NCBI GenBank assembly: GCA_028023455.1
Contig: JAQFVV010006698.1
Coordinates: 393,303 to 457,302, forward strand
Direction of reading: 5' to 3'
Source: Epiperipatus broadwayi
Taxonomy: Eukaryota > Onychophora > Udeonychophora > Euonychophora > Peripatidae
DNA length: 64,000 bases
Shown: positions 47,263 to 61,281 of the stretch, one piece after another
Numbering within the stretch: position 1 is the stretch's first letter
Layout of the letters: each line of letters starts with the position of its first letter
The notes under the pieces: model-generated
What the model saw: only the letters and a program-made list of their open reading frames with translations
The model's database searches: none
Told to the model about the DNA's origin: nothing
Translations under genes and position numbers: made by a program

Positions 47263-47317
47263 ATGAGGTCTCCAGTCTTATATTTAATTCCATTTTTGAT
47301 ATCAGCATATATAGTAG
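47263..47317 (+). CDS. Secreted S1 serine protease gene 2, exon 1 (signal peptide)
   Basis: ATG at 47263 opens 18 codons, MRSPVLYLIPFLISAYIV, a classic signal peptide: a basic residue at position 3, a hydrophobic core and small residues near the expected cleavage. The exon ends one base into the next codon at G 47317 and is followed by the consensus donor GTAAGT (47318-47323). The exon itself begins at 47257 after a poly-T tract and TTTTAG, leaving six bases (AAAATA) before ATG, so either a 5' UTR intron or trans-splicing feeds it. The phase (1) joins exactly to the exon at 55956, which supplies the two missing bases (GAT, Asp). It is too short to show as an ordinary ORF. Confidence 0.75.
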
Positions 47318-47765
47318 GTAAGTAATCATTATTATTACTATTACTAGAATATAATCTTTTTTTCATCGGAAGTAATTATTGTTAGGAAAGGTTTTGAAAT
47401 TATGGGCAACAACGTTGGGCAAGGCAAATATTTGAACGATACAAAATTCAGTAATTTTTTCCTTTTAATTGAATCCTATCTTTAAAGAAGGATGTTAGTT
47501 TTTTACGGAGTTTAAAACATCCAAATATGTTTTTTTTTTTTTTGGAAACAAAATTAAATCATTTAAATAAAAAATTGTTAATGTAATTAGGTCAGATGAG
47601 CATAATACTCCTGTTTTTGTCCAATGCATTTATTTCATTGAGCTTAAATTTTCTTTATATTAAGGCAATCACATATATGATCCTATTATTAATACTAATT
47701 ATTTAATTTACAGTCTAAGCAATTTTTCATTGTTCTTAAATTTGAGTGCCAGTTTTGATTAATTG

Positions 47766-47878
<113 letters not shown>

Positions 47879-48020
47879 GCAGTTGGTATTCCCCTACCTC
47901 ATTTGGTGGACATTCTGAAATTATTATTACTATTATTGTTATTACAATTAGAAATATTTTTTGTGGATGTATGAAATAGTTTGTTATATTTATATAAAAC
48001 AAATAAAATTATTTCAATAA

Positions 48021-48024
<4 letters not shown>

Positions 48025-48079
<55 letters not shown>
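48025..48079. repeat. (AT)n microsatellite, left border of PLE-D
   Basis: About 27 AT units ending 1 bp before the outer end of the PLE-D inverted repeat. Confidence 0.95.
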
Positions 48080-48084
<5 letters not shown>

Positions 48085-48176
48085 GAGCATGCTAATAGCT
48101 CTAAACAAGCTTTTTTTATATATTTATGATAAATGCTACTACAAGAAAAGGCATTCAAATCATTTGTATCTTGGAT

Positions 48177-48234
48177 TGTCCCCATCCCCAGACCGGTTTC
48201 GACCTATGGATCTCTTCAGTGAGGAGTTGGGACA
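48177..48234 (-). ncRNA. Type I hammerhead ribozyme, left arm of PLE-D
   Basis: Read on the minus strand from 48234: stem I 5' strand TGTCCC..TCCTCA, core CTGAAGA, stem II GATC-CATA-GGTC (one G-T wobble), GAAA, and a minimal stem III ACC/GGT with no loop. The GTC cleavage triplet ends at 48190 complement, and the stem I 3' strand is TGGGGA..GGGACA. All invariant core positions (CUGANGA, GAAA, UH) are present. A 3-bp stem III without loop is typical of PLE hammerheads, which may act as dimers. Confidence 0.8.
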
Positions 48235-48729
48235 TTAGATTTAAAAAACCAACTCAAGCAAAGCATTTATCTAAAAGTTAATTGTTAGAAGAAGATCTGA
48301 AACTTTTAGACATCTACATGTCTTTAAAGTCAGCTCTCCAACTGAAAAAATCATATGGGCCTGAACTTAATTCAGATACTCCATATATTAGTAGGCTTAC
48401 CCCTTTAATTTAGTTAAGCCACAACAGCAAAATAATAATAGTAATAATAACAAGTCAGCTGTCACATATTTGTAAGTGCAAGCTATATATAAGTCATGTG
48501 ACATCTGTTTTGTTATTATTACTATTATTATTTTGCTGTTGTGGCTTTATCTAAATTAAAGGGCTAAGCCTACTAATATATGGAGTATCTGAATTAAGTT
48601 CAGACCCATATGATTTTTTCAGTTGGAGAGCTGACTTTAAAGACATGTAGATGTCTAAAAGTTTCAGATCTTCTTCTAACAATTAACTTTTAGATAAATG
48701 CTTTGCTTGAGTTGGTTTTTTAAATCTAA

Positions 48730-48787
48730 TGTCCCAACTCCTCACTGAAGAGACCCATAGGTCGAAACCGGTCTGGGGATGGGGACA
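48730..48787 (+). ncRNA. Type I hammerhead ribozyme, right arm of PLE-D
   Basis: CTGAAGA at 48745-48751; stem II GACC (48752-48755)/GGTC (48760-48763) with loop CATA, fully Watson-Crick; GAAA 48764-48767; stem III ACC/GGT (48767-48772); predicted self-cleavage after C 48773 (GUC). Stem I pairs TCCTCA (48739-48744) with TGGGGA (48774-48779), then after a small internal loop TGTCCC (48730-48735) with GGGACA (48782-48787). This is a complete consensus core. In PLEs such motifs process element transcripts; activity here is not tested. Confidence 0.85.
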
Positions 48788-48944
48788 ATCCAAGATAAAA
48801 ATGATTTGAATGCCTTCTCTTGTAGTAGCATTTATCATAAATATAAAAAAAGCTTGTTTAGAGCTATTAGCACGCTCTTAATTTTACATATTTGTAAGTT
48901 CAAGCTATATATAAGTCATGTGACATCTGACTTGTTATTATATA

Positions 48945-49139
48945 TATATAAAATACATATTTTGCGGGTTCATCCGTGTTAAAAACTTTTAATATCAATA
49001 TACTGACGTTTCGACTTGGTCACACAAGCCATCCACAGAGTAACTCTGTGGATGGCTTGTGTGACCAAGTCGAAACGTCAGTATATTGATATTAAAAGTT
49101 TTTAACACGGATGAACCCGCAAAATATGTATTTTATATA
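48945..49139. repeat. Near-perfect 195-bp palindrome, PLE-related
   Basis: Centred on A 49042: about 97 bases on each side are exact inverted complements with a 1-nt spacer. Each arm contains GACCAAGTCGAAACGTCAGT, which resembles the 3' half of a hammerhead (stem II side, GAAA, cleavage GUC); the CUGANGA box is altered to CTGTGGA. TA arrays border it at 48938-48951 and 49168-49219. Probably another fold-back PLE terminal repeat. Confidence 0.7.
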
Positions 49140-49164
49140 TTTAACCCGTGCAAATCTTCGTTTT

Positions 49165-49167
<3 letters not shown>

Positions 49168-49219
<52 letters not shown>
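49168..49219. repeat. (AT)n microsatellite between palindrome and PLE-C
   Basis: About 26 AT units. Confidence 0.95.
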
Positions 49220-52583
<3,364 letters not shown>

Positions 52584-52776
52584 AACAATAAAGAATATAT
52601 TTGATAATGAAGATGTGGTCATACCCACTATGGCAAAGTCCTACCAAGATTTCTATCAGATAGGAGAGTCGTACAGAGCAGAAGTGAGTGTCTGCACCAA
52701 TAATACTACGAATAATGGCCTAATGGCTGAGATCTTTGAATATGAAAAAATAAGAGAAATGCTGCCTTTAGTGTGA
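52584..52776 (+). CDS. Candidate terminal exon of an unidentified gene
   Basis: After acceptor TTTTTACAATTTAG (ending 52583) the sequence is open to TGA at 52774-52776, with one base completing an incoming codon (phase 2). It encodes TIKNIFDNEDVVIPTMAKSY..REMLPLV, about 63 residues, with two Asn-linked-type sites (NNT, NTT) and one Cys (VSVCTNN). Base composition is far less AT-biased than the neighbours, and acidic and polar residues are spread as in real proteins. No family is recognised. Its phase does not fit exon 1 of protease gene 2 (phase 1), so it would belong to a nested gene or an alternative transcript. Confidence 0.35.
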
Positions 52777-54576
52777 TCGTTTAGGAATTCCCCAAGGCAG
52801 GAATGAACCCCGTGTTGACCATTTTCTAAATGAAATTTATTGAAAACGTCTTCAATTTTAAAAAAAATTAGAATTGTGAATGGAATTTATTTTGAAAATT
52901 GGGATTAACACTGCCATAAATTTAATTCACAAGATAACAAAAATCTTAACATTATGCCAATACAAGAATAACTTTCGTCTGCGCATGATTTTTTTTTAGC
53001 TTTTTTCCCGTACCATTTTTCGAAATATTAAAATTTGTATTATTTTTTTTGTCAGCAAAAGATGCAGTGGGATATTTTGAATTGTGGGATAGTGGTGTCA
53101 CATTTTACATTACTTTTAGGCATTTACATGTTAATTGCAAACATTTATATCTGTTTCAGCAGAATAATTCTTGCCTTAAAAGTGATTTCTGTTTGTGCAT
53201 TTGTTAATTAATGTTTTTATATATATTACAACCCTTTTAACTTTGGTCTTTCTTTATCATTTTAATAAATATTTCGATAAGTTATTGTTTATCCCAAGTG
53301 TTGTAATCCCCTTAAAATGGATTATTAAAAGAAATTGATGGCAAGCTTCTGACAGGAAAACATAGATAATGTAATGTATAATTTAAGTCACTATGCATAC
53401 TAAGTTTACTGTCTCTCTCTCTTTTTTTTTGCTAGTGATAATCTGTGTTTTACATTTGAAGTTAAGAGCTGTTTAATTTAATGGATTACCAGAAATATTA
53501 TTTCTTATTTTATTAACAGGAGGGAATATTTGTGGAATTAAATTTCTCTTGTTCCTTCATTGTTTTATTCATTTTTAGTTAATAAACTTTGCACACATGT
53601 AATGAATAATACTGTAGGGTATTGTTTTATTTCGGCATTACACACCACAAAAATAATGACTAGTTTGTAGCACACATTCGCTTCTTGATATTACATACAA
53701 TACATATTTTAATTCAAATGAATTTCAAATTAAGAGATTCCGCCCTTCTATGAAGTATATTTTATACTATTACAGTTTTTTATTACAATATTATATATCG
53801 GGTATTTTATTTATAATAGTCTGTATGAAAAGACACACACTGCAAATAAGATTTAGAATTACATTAACATTAAACCCCAATGTCCGATAACATCGACCTT
53901 TTAAAAAAAAATCTTTTTTTTAAAAATTATTATGGGAAAATGAACTATTTTTTTCCCTACATAAACGAGTAAATTCATTTTGCTCCCATCTTTGTGAATG
54001 AGATAACATATCACAATTAATGAGGACAAAATGACTTGATTAATTATTTTCTTTTAATAAAAGAGCAAATATGAGCATTTCCACCATTGCAATCTGATTT
54101 GCAAAATTTATACTTAGGAATGTTCTGAGGGCATCTGTTCAATTTAAAGTTAATGAATAATCGGATTACAGATTAACTCTTCACATTTAAAGTTAAAATT
54201 GGCAAAATATTTCAATTATTATTTTACATAATATGTGAGTGCATAAAAGCAAAGACCCAACATAAAAAAAACGATCAGATACCATAAACAACAATTAGTG
54301 GTTCTCTGGAAAAAATGTATGGAAATAAAGTATTTCAATCGTGGCTACAAATTATGAAAGTTGTTTAATGTCAAATAAACAATGGAACTTTTATCATGAT
54401 AAATGTGTGATCATAAAACTCGTCTCCACATGTCACTATTTTTCTCCCCACACTAGTAAACTTTCTTATTTCGCCATTTTAATTGGAATATGGTTTCTTT
54501 CTCTATCTTTAACAATACTTGGAAATCAATTTAAGATTTTAACTATCAATGTATTATCTTTTCCACCACATTTCAG
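52777..54576. other. Intronic, non-coding
   Basis: Nothing recognised. Confidence 0.5.
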
Positions 54577-54703
54577 TTCTGATCCACGTCCAATTCCTTT
54601 TTTTAATGTGTGCCCTATACAGTTTGATGCAGTTGGTAAGGAATACAATGTTGTACATTGCAGAATTGATTCTCGTGTTCATATTTGTGCTGATCAAACA
54701 TAA
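54577..54703 (+). CDS. Second candidate terminal exon, unidentified
   Basis: Acceptor TTCCACCACATTTCAG ends at 54576; the frame (again incoming phase 2) reads SDPRPIPFFNVCPIQFDAVG then KEYNVVHCRIDSRVHICADQT and TAA at 54701-54703. Three Cys residues suggest a secreted product. A donor-like GTAAGG at 54635-54640 offers an earlier exon end. The same phase as the 52584 candidate would allow the two to be alternative last exons of one transcript. No homology is recognised. Confidence 0.35.
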
Positions 54704-55955
54704 TGATTAGATTTATCTGTTTATTATCATCTGTCTTATGTTGTCCTATTTAATATCTTGACGCAATACTCATGCCTATAGCTGTTATGGAAAACATTAA
54801 TGGATTAAAATTAACATTATTATGCAAGAAAGTTGTCTAAGGATTGATTTTTTTACTTTGTTTGATATCTTTTTTGCATAGTGAATATATTTAAAAGAGG
54901 TCTGGTGTAGCATCAAAACCCCGTTAATTTGTCTGAATATAGAACTTGATGATAGTATATTGCATGTGGTATGTTAGACTATTTTCATAATCTATCATTA
55001 AATGTCATTTGTATTCGAAGTCTGAGATTTACACAAGGCTACATGGGACAAGAATTAAGCTACATCATCTAGCTATCTACAAAGGAAACGAAGAAAACAA
55101 ATGAAAATATATTGTATACATTTTAATATTCATATTAGATTGATAGTTCTTATGATCAAAGTATATTGAGAAGAAATAAAGAGGAAAGATAAGCATTAAA
55201 AGAGAACATATATCTAGTACATGGGTCACGTATGTTTATATGGCAAGTAAGACACTTAGTTTACTATAAGAAATCTAGAAACATCTATATTTTGGAGCAT
55301 ACATATTATTCCTGCACTCCAGTTCATTTATTTTGAAGCCATGTGATAGTACTATGAGTAATTGATTTGTCTTTTTTATACGATTTCAAAATGACTACAT
55401 GTTTAATTATTTCCATATATAATGACGGTGATGATCGACAGGCAGCTTCTTCAATACATGAAGGGATTATAATTACAAGATTGTACCACACAAAATGAGG
55501 ATCAGTTACCATAGTGCTTATAAGTTCATTTAGTGCAAGTTTATTTTTGAATACTGAAATTTATCTTGTGATTGCGAGGAACTACTAGCATTTAACATCA
55601 CTATAGTATGGGCTCAAATGGCAAAAGCTTATTAAGTAAATAGAATTAGTGAAAAGTATTTTTAAAAGGTAAAATTCTCTTTCTAAAATTGTGTGATTAT
55701 ATTTCCACAAAAATAATAGAAATTACTGCTATTGTATATAATTAACATTTAGCTGCTTTACTATTAATTTTAATGTACAACAGTAAACTAACCTCTTCCC
55801 TTATAGATTATGTGAATATTTAAAGCAGCTTATTCTAATGCTGATATATCACAAAGACATCTAAATTTGGTACAATGCAGGTAAAGGATAACTAACTAGT
55901 CTATATAAATATTTTATAAAATATTGGAATAATCTTTTAAATATATATATTTCAG
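54704..55955. other. Intronic, non-coding
   Basis: Nothing recognised before the acceptor TATATTTCAG. Confidence 0.5.
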
Positions 55956-56101
55956 ATTCGGCTATATATCCCAGCTACATTATACATGATCCGAATATAC
56001 TTTCAAATTTATCACAACCTAACTGTGGTATGCGACCTGGTTTAAGAGTCAAGCGCATAATTGGAGGAGTACCGGCAGAAGAAGGAGAGGCACCATGGAT
56101 G
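55956..56101 (+). CDS. Secreted S1 serine protease gene 2, exon 2 (propeptide and activation site)
   Basis: Between acceptor TTTCAG (55955) and donor GTAAGT (56102) the frame set by exon 1 reads DSAIYPSYIIHDPNILSNLS, then QPNCGMRP..LRVKRIIGG, then VPAEEGEAPWM. CG.RP followed by a basic (K/R)R and IIGG is the zymogen activation site of trypsin-like proteases: cleavage after Arg frees the Ile N-terminus, and the preceding Cys usually tethers the propeptide to the catalytic domain. APWM is the first strand of the catalytic domain (commonly PWQV/PWMA). One NLS sequon (NLSQ) lies in the propeptide. The exon leaves in phase 0. The catalytic His, Asp and Ser exons are not in the window and should lie beyond 64000, after an intron of at least 7.9 kb. 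Confidence 0.9.
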
Positions 56102-56233
56102 GTAAGTTCTATTTGTTTGTTAATGAAACTGCAATCAGCTCAGTTAAATAAAAAACGCTTTGTAAACAGTTGCATGTAGCCATGAAATGATTGTATATAA
56201 TATAGCGGGATAAAAGGTTTGAGATGGAGGGTG

Positions 56234-56234
<1 letters not shown>

Positions 56235-56261
<27 letters not shown>
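56235..56261. repeat. (AT)13 microsatellite
   Basis: Perfect AT run in intron 2 of protease gene 2. Confidence 0.95.
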
Positions 56262-56266
<5 letters not shown>

Positions 56267-56308
56267 CTACAACCATTAAATGTCTGTATTTTTAAATTAT
56301 ATAATAAA

Positions 56309-56370
56309 AATTCAAACAAATATATTTAACACAGTATAATTTTGAATACTGTGTTAAATATATTTGTTTG

Positions 56371-56374
<4 letters not shown>
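56309..56374. repeat. Perfect 29-bp hairpin abutting (AT)n
   Basis: 56309-56337 and 56346-56374 are exact inverted complements (ends AATTCAAAC, loop AATTTTGA). The right arm runs straight into the (AT)n array at 56374. Same fold-back-plus-AT pattern as the PLE loci, but too short to classify. Confidence 0.85.

Positions 56375-56465
<91 letters not shown>
56374..56465. repeat. (AT)n microsatellite
   Basis: About 46 AT units, left border of the second LTR-like element. Confidence 0.95.
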
Positions 56466-56466
<1 letters not shown>

Positions 56467-56639
56467 GTACCACTATTGATATTGGCACATGATAATTTAT
56501 CTAAAAATTATTAAAATAATTTTTAGTAAAAGAGTTTGAAATAAAAGTTTGAAAAATAATTGATTAAAAGGGGGAAGGGGGAGTTTTGGTTAGAAAAGTT
56601 AAACTAAAAGTTTTATAAAAGGAAGTAGAGTTTATTATT

Positions 56640-59600
56640 CATCATCATCATCAACCACTGCAGGATGAAGGTCTCTCCAAGTTTAATCCATCTTCTGTGA
56701 TCTTTAGCTTCTCTTTTCCACAACACCCCTGCACACTTTTTTTATTTCATCCATCCATCTCACATGTGGTCTCTTTCTGGGTCTTTTACAATCTCTTGGA
56801 ATCCAGTTTAAAATTTCAATTGTCCATCTATTATCATCTCTTCTAGCAATATGTTCAGCCCAACTCCATTTCAATCTTTTAATTTTTTCAATAAGGTCAG
56901 TAACACCTGTTTGTTGTCTTACCCATACTTTGCATTTTCAATCTCTTCTTGTTACTGCCAACATACATCTCTCCATACTCCTTTGAGTGGTCTGAAGTCT
57001 CTGTATTGCTCTTCTATTAAGTGTCCAAGTATCAGATCCATAAGTAAGAACTGGTAAAACACATTTGTTAAAAACCATCCTTTTCAAACACATAGGCATA
57101 TTTCCTTTTAGTATTAAGTTATTTCTACCAAAAGCACTCCAACCAAGTTTAATTCTATGATTAATTTCCTCCATTATGTTTCCATCTGTATTAATAATCT
57201 GACCAAGGTATTTGTAACTGTTAACTTCTTCTAATTCTTCATAATCAATCTTTATTTTCATATTTTGAGCAAATCGATTAAACATTACTTTAGTCTTTTT
57301 AACATTTATCTTTAGTCCTACTTTTCTACTTCCATCTGCTAACTCCTGCAACATTTCCTGCAGCTCTGAAGCATTATTTGCAAAAACAACTACATCATCT
57401 GTGAAATCTAAATGACTTAAATACTCTCCATTTACTTTAACTCCTTTAGTTTCCCATTTTAATCCACAAAATACTTCTTGCAGCACTGCTGTAAAGAGTT
57501 TTGGAGATATGGAGTCACCTTGTCTTACACCTTTCTCAATGTTGATTTTCTCAGTATCATTATGTAATCTAATTGTTGCTGTTGCATTTTTATAAATATT
57601 CTTTAAAATATGACAATATCCTGGATCTATACCTTGATGATCCAATGCTTTAATCACTGAAGAAATGTATATAGAATTGAATGCCTTTTCATAAGCTACA
57701 AATCCAAAACATAATGACAACTCATATTCATTTGTCCTTTTTATGACTTCTCTCAATACCTGGATATAATCTATTGTACTAAAACCACTTTTAAATCCAG
57801 CTTGTTCTCTTGGTTGGTGGAAATCCAAAGTTCTCTGTAGACGAATTGTAATTATCTTGGTAAAAATTTGATATAAAACTGATAAAAGGCTGATAGGTCT
57901 GTAATTTCTAATATCTTATTTCTCACCTTTTTTAAATATTAATATTATTACTGCATTCTTCCAATCTTCCGGTACATATTTATCATTTAGACATTTGGTA
58001 TATATCTTTGCTAAAATTGTTTCTATTTCTTCACCTGCTTCTTTTAATATATCAATTATAATTCCATCTTTTCCTGGAGCCTTTCCTTTCTTCATACACT
58101 TAATTGCATGTGTCACTTCTTCATTTAAAATTCTGGGTAATTCAGAAGATGTAATAGATATAGGAGGTACTTGTTTTTTATTACTATATAATTCTTGATG
58201 TCATCTCTCTTTTTAGTAATAATTCCATCTTTTTTTCTTATTGCAGATATAAATTTCCTACCAATACCAAAATGTTGTTTAACATTTTTGAGACTTCTAT
58301 TTTCTTCTACAGCTTTCCTTGCTATTTCACAGTTATACTTTCTTATATCATTTTCAACTCTTTTCCATACCATTTTACAAAATTCGAGATATTCAATTCT
58401 TTTTAATACGTCATTTTTGTATATCTTTATATTCCTTCTTTTCTTCATAAATTCTCTAGTCGCTGTAGAAATTTTATTAGTCAATTGCTGCTTTTTTCTA
58501 CCAGCTATGTTTGTTGCAGTTTTTAAAAGTGTATCAGTTATTTTCAAATTAATTTCATTCAAATCTGCATCATGTTCAAAATCTCCTAACACTTGAAACC
58601 TATTTGTAAGTTCTAATTTAAATTCATTAGAATGTTTCTGAAGATTAGGAATATCAACTGTAAATATTATTTTTCTTAATAATTTTTGTCTCTCTAGTTT
58701 TAAATTAACATGTAACTTACACCTTACTAATCGATGATCACTTCCTGTGTTAAATTTATTAAGAACATTACAATCTTGAAATATGTAATTTCTGTTAGTC
58801 AAAATATAATCCAATTCTGCTGTACCTTCATTTGGATGCTTCCATGTCCATTTCCTTTTAACATTTTTCTCAAAAAATGAATTCATAATATAAAGTTTTT
58901 CTTTTTCTGCAAACTCCACAAGTCTATGTCCTCTCTCATTTATATTACCATAACCAAAATTACCTACAGCAATTTCATCTTTCATTCGTCTACCAATTCT
59001 AGCATTAAAGTCTCCCATAACAATTTTAAAATGTTCTTTACTCTTGATCAAAAGCCTTTTGTACATCCATATAAAAATCTTCTACTACTTCATCACTATG
59101 AGAACTTGTTGGGTCATAAACCTGAATTATCTGCATTTGGTATCTGCTATTCAGTTGTATAACTAATCTTGCCACTCTGTCCGATACACCATCAATCTCC
59201 ACAATATTGTTCTTCCACTTTTATTTATAATGAATCCTACTCCACTTGTATTTCCAATATGTGTGCCTTTATAATAGAGTATATGTTTACTTTTTAAATC
59301 AATTGTTTCTTCTCCTTTTCTTCTAACTTCACAAAGTCCAATAATGTTCCATTTAATATAAGACAGTTCTTCTAATTCTTGCAATATTCCTTCACTTGAA
59401 AGTGATCTGCAGTTGTAAGTACCTAAATAAAAAGTTGTCATCAAATGGCAGCCTGGGTTCGCAATCAGAGATTCTTAGCACCCTCCGCCTTCAGCCACCA
59501 ACCGCTGCCTTGGTTGGTGACTTTACAGCCTCCTGGGAATAAGGGCCATGCTTTATTTTTGTCTGTCATAATTGTATATATGTATTGGAAAAATATTTAT

Positions 59601-59895
59601 CATTTACACAAACATTCATTCTGCCTTATCAGGCACTGAGAAGAAAGACCATGGAGTTTTTTGATCTTAAACTCAGAGGTAAAAAGCCAATACACTCACC
59701 ACGCTGGCTAATGCATGTTGGTGAGCAGCCCATCCATGTTCATATACTATATGAATAATCACATAGTAATAACAGCTGCAATGACAAGAACGTATGGAGT
59801 GGATATTAGGAATTTGCCCTGCTCGGTTCCTTTAAGGCCTCCAAGAGGAATCAAAGGGTCTCCTTTCAGTTAATAGCAAACTCCTTTCTGCAGCC
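56640..59895 (-). mobile_element. RTE-5: full-length RTE LINE with 11-bp TSD
   Basis: A 3,256-bp antisense insertion flanked by AGTTTATTATT at 56629-56639 and 59896-59906. On the minus strand: a 5' UTR of about 450 bp (59895-59445), a single endonuclease/RT ORF, a short 3' UTR, and a (GAT)n tail (ATCATCATCATC at 56641 on +). It is the reference copy here for the other RTE fragments and is nested in LTR-like copy II. Confidence 0.92.
56938..59444 (-). pseudogene. RTE-5 endonuclease/reverse transcriptase ORF, broken
   Basis: ATG near 59441. AP-type endonuclease: LGTYNCRSLSS (start, Asn), IIGLCEVRRKG (Glu), a frameshift at about 59215, GDFNARIG (59010), TWKHPNEGTAELDYILTN (58850-58800), GSDHRLV (58750). 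Connector to about 58125, frameshift, [10 protein letters not shown] (58080), frameshift at about 57915, then RT: REQAGFKSGFSTIDYIQ (57800), motif A altered to FVAYEKAFN (57690; catalytic Asp now Ala), RQGDSISPKLF (motif B, 57520), motif C FTDDVVVFANN (57400; both Asp kept), SYKYLGQIIN (57215), LTYGSDTWTLN. The compact single ORF and short tandem tail match the RTE clade (BovB-like) of LINEs. It is inactive through at least three frameshifts and the motif A loss. Confidence 0.88.
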
Positions 59896-61263
59896 AGTTT
59901 ATTATTATTATTCGAAATATAATTTAAAGTTTTAAAAATACAAATCTCTTTTCATTCGAATAAAAAAAGTAATCTTAAAACTAGTTATATATGAGCAATT
60001 GTAAATAAATAAAAATGTACACGTAATAAATATTAAAATGAAATAAAAAAAGATAATCATTAAAAAACACGGCAATGGCTATTAATTAAAAGTATATAAA
60101 ACAACATGTATGCATAGCTATTATCAACTAAACAATCTTCCAAAACACGTTGTCAAAGGATTATCAATGGAATTTTGACAACAGATATTGCCGGAGGATA
60201 TTACAAAGAAAAACACTTCACAGGTATAAATAGTAAAATTTTATCAGATAATCAGTTCAGTTCAGAAATTAATTGAGTCAGTTAAGTCAAGAGAGGACAA
60301 TAAGTTGAATTAGTTGTATCCAGAAACAAAATGCAGTGCTGAGCAGCTTTTGGTAACACACGTCTTTCTCCAGCCTTAATCAAATAAAATCAGCAATATC
60401 TGCCCATGAAATAATGTCTGCATAACAGTGTAGAAAACCTCCATCAAATATTCAACTGTCTCCAATAGTAATAATTATGAATAATAAGGAAACTTATCAA
60501 GTAAACATCTAAGCCAGCTGGAAATATTCTCACCTAAAGCAGTAACCAAAGAAAATAAAGTTCTACATCTACATTGAAAATCCTAGGTAATAAAATTTTA
60601 TATTCTTATTTCAATAATAGCCATTGCATCGCATTAATTCATATAGCCTCCAAAGACAAGTAATCTGAACTCTATAAGTATGCATAAAATGAACTGTTGA
60701 TGTGCATGTTTGTGAATGCTATATGATTCTATAAATGTCAAACATTATTTATGATTTTCATAAGATATATATTATAGTGTGTTAATTTAAAATGTGCATG
60801 TGTTAATATTAGTTAAAAAAATATTAAAATGTTTAAATTTTGTAAATTAATGTCAGTTAATAAATTGTCTTGAAACTTAAACTCTTTGTTGATCAATTCT
60901 TTTTACCAATCTTTTACAAAACTTTTATCAATTGTTTTCACCACTAATTACATATATTCTGTTAGTTATTACAAACAACTGAGCTAGTCATGGATATTTA
61001 GGCGTTGAGTTAGTGGCCATTGCTCAAACCACGTTATTTATTCCTTCTTGGGTAATTAACTGGTGTCCATGTTTTCATGAAACAAAAAAAAGTGTTTTGA
61101 ACTCTGGTGCTGAACTCAACAGTCGAGAAGAAGTTATGTCCTGGAAATGTATTGCTAATTATACATTTTATAGCTATCGTTTGGGAATACATACTCTCCG
61201 AGTATGTTCTTCTCTGCCTAAGAGACCGGTGTTTTGATCGACACATATTTTGAACCCGGTACA

Positions 61264-61281
61264 ATATATATATATATATAT
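61264..61281. repeat. (AT)9 microsatellite
   Basis: Links the end of LTR-like copy II to the RTE-6 fragment. Confidence 0.9.

Larger units (their letters stand above)
48081..48937. mobile_element. PLE-D: fold-back element end carrying two hammerhead ribozymes
   Basis: Arms 48081-48453 and 48510-48881 (about 373 bp) are inverted copies with a 56-nt loop. The loop sequence (48463-48507, CACATATTTGTAAGT..) is repeated directly after the right arm at 48886-48929, giving the order arm, loop, inverted arm, loop, as expected from a template switch or inverted partial copy of a Penelope-like terminal repeat. Each arm contains a full hammerhead motif, a known hallmark of PLE terminal repeats. There is no coding sequence. 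TA arrays lie on both sides (48025-48079, 48938-48951). Confidence 0.75.
56466..61263. mobile_element. Solo-LTR-like element, copy II, split by RTE-5
   Basis: Outer parts 56466-56639 and 59896-61263 match copy I (39198-40516): start (C)GTACCA.TATTG..TTGGCACAT, TATAAATA at 60225-60232, AATAAA at 60859-60864, shared GAGCTAGTCATGG and GTTAGTGGCCATT, and end GAACCCGGTACA. About 1.5 kb without the RTE insert. It sits inside an (AT)n tract (56374-56465 and 61264-61281), so its target duplication cannot be read. Confidence 0.6.

Noticed and set aside
54341-54576. Upstream half of the open frame ending at 54703
   Set aside because: It has no ATG start and reads through an intron-like pyrimidine-rich stretch; only the part after the acceptor at 54576 looks coding.
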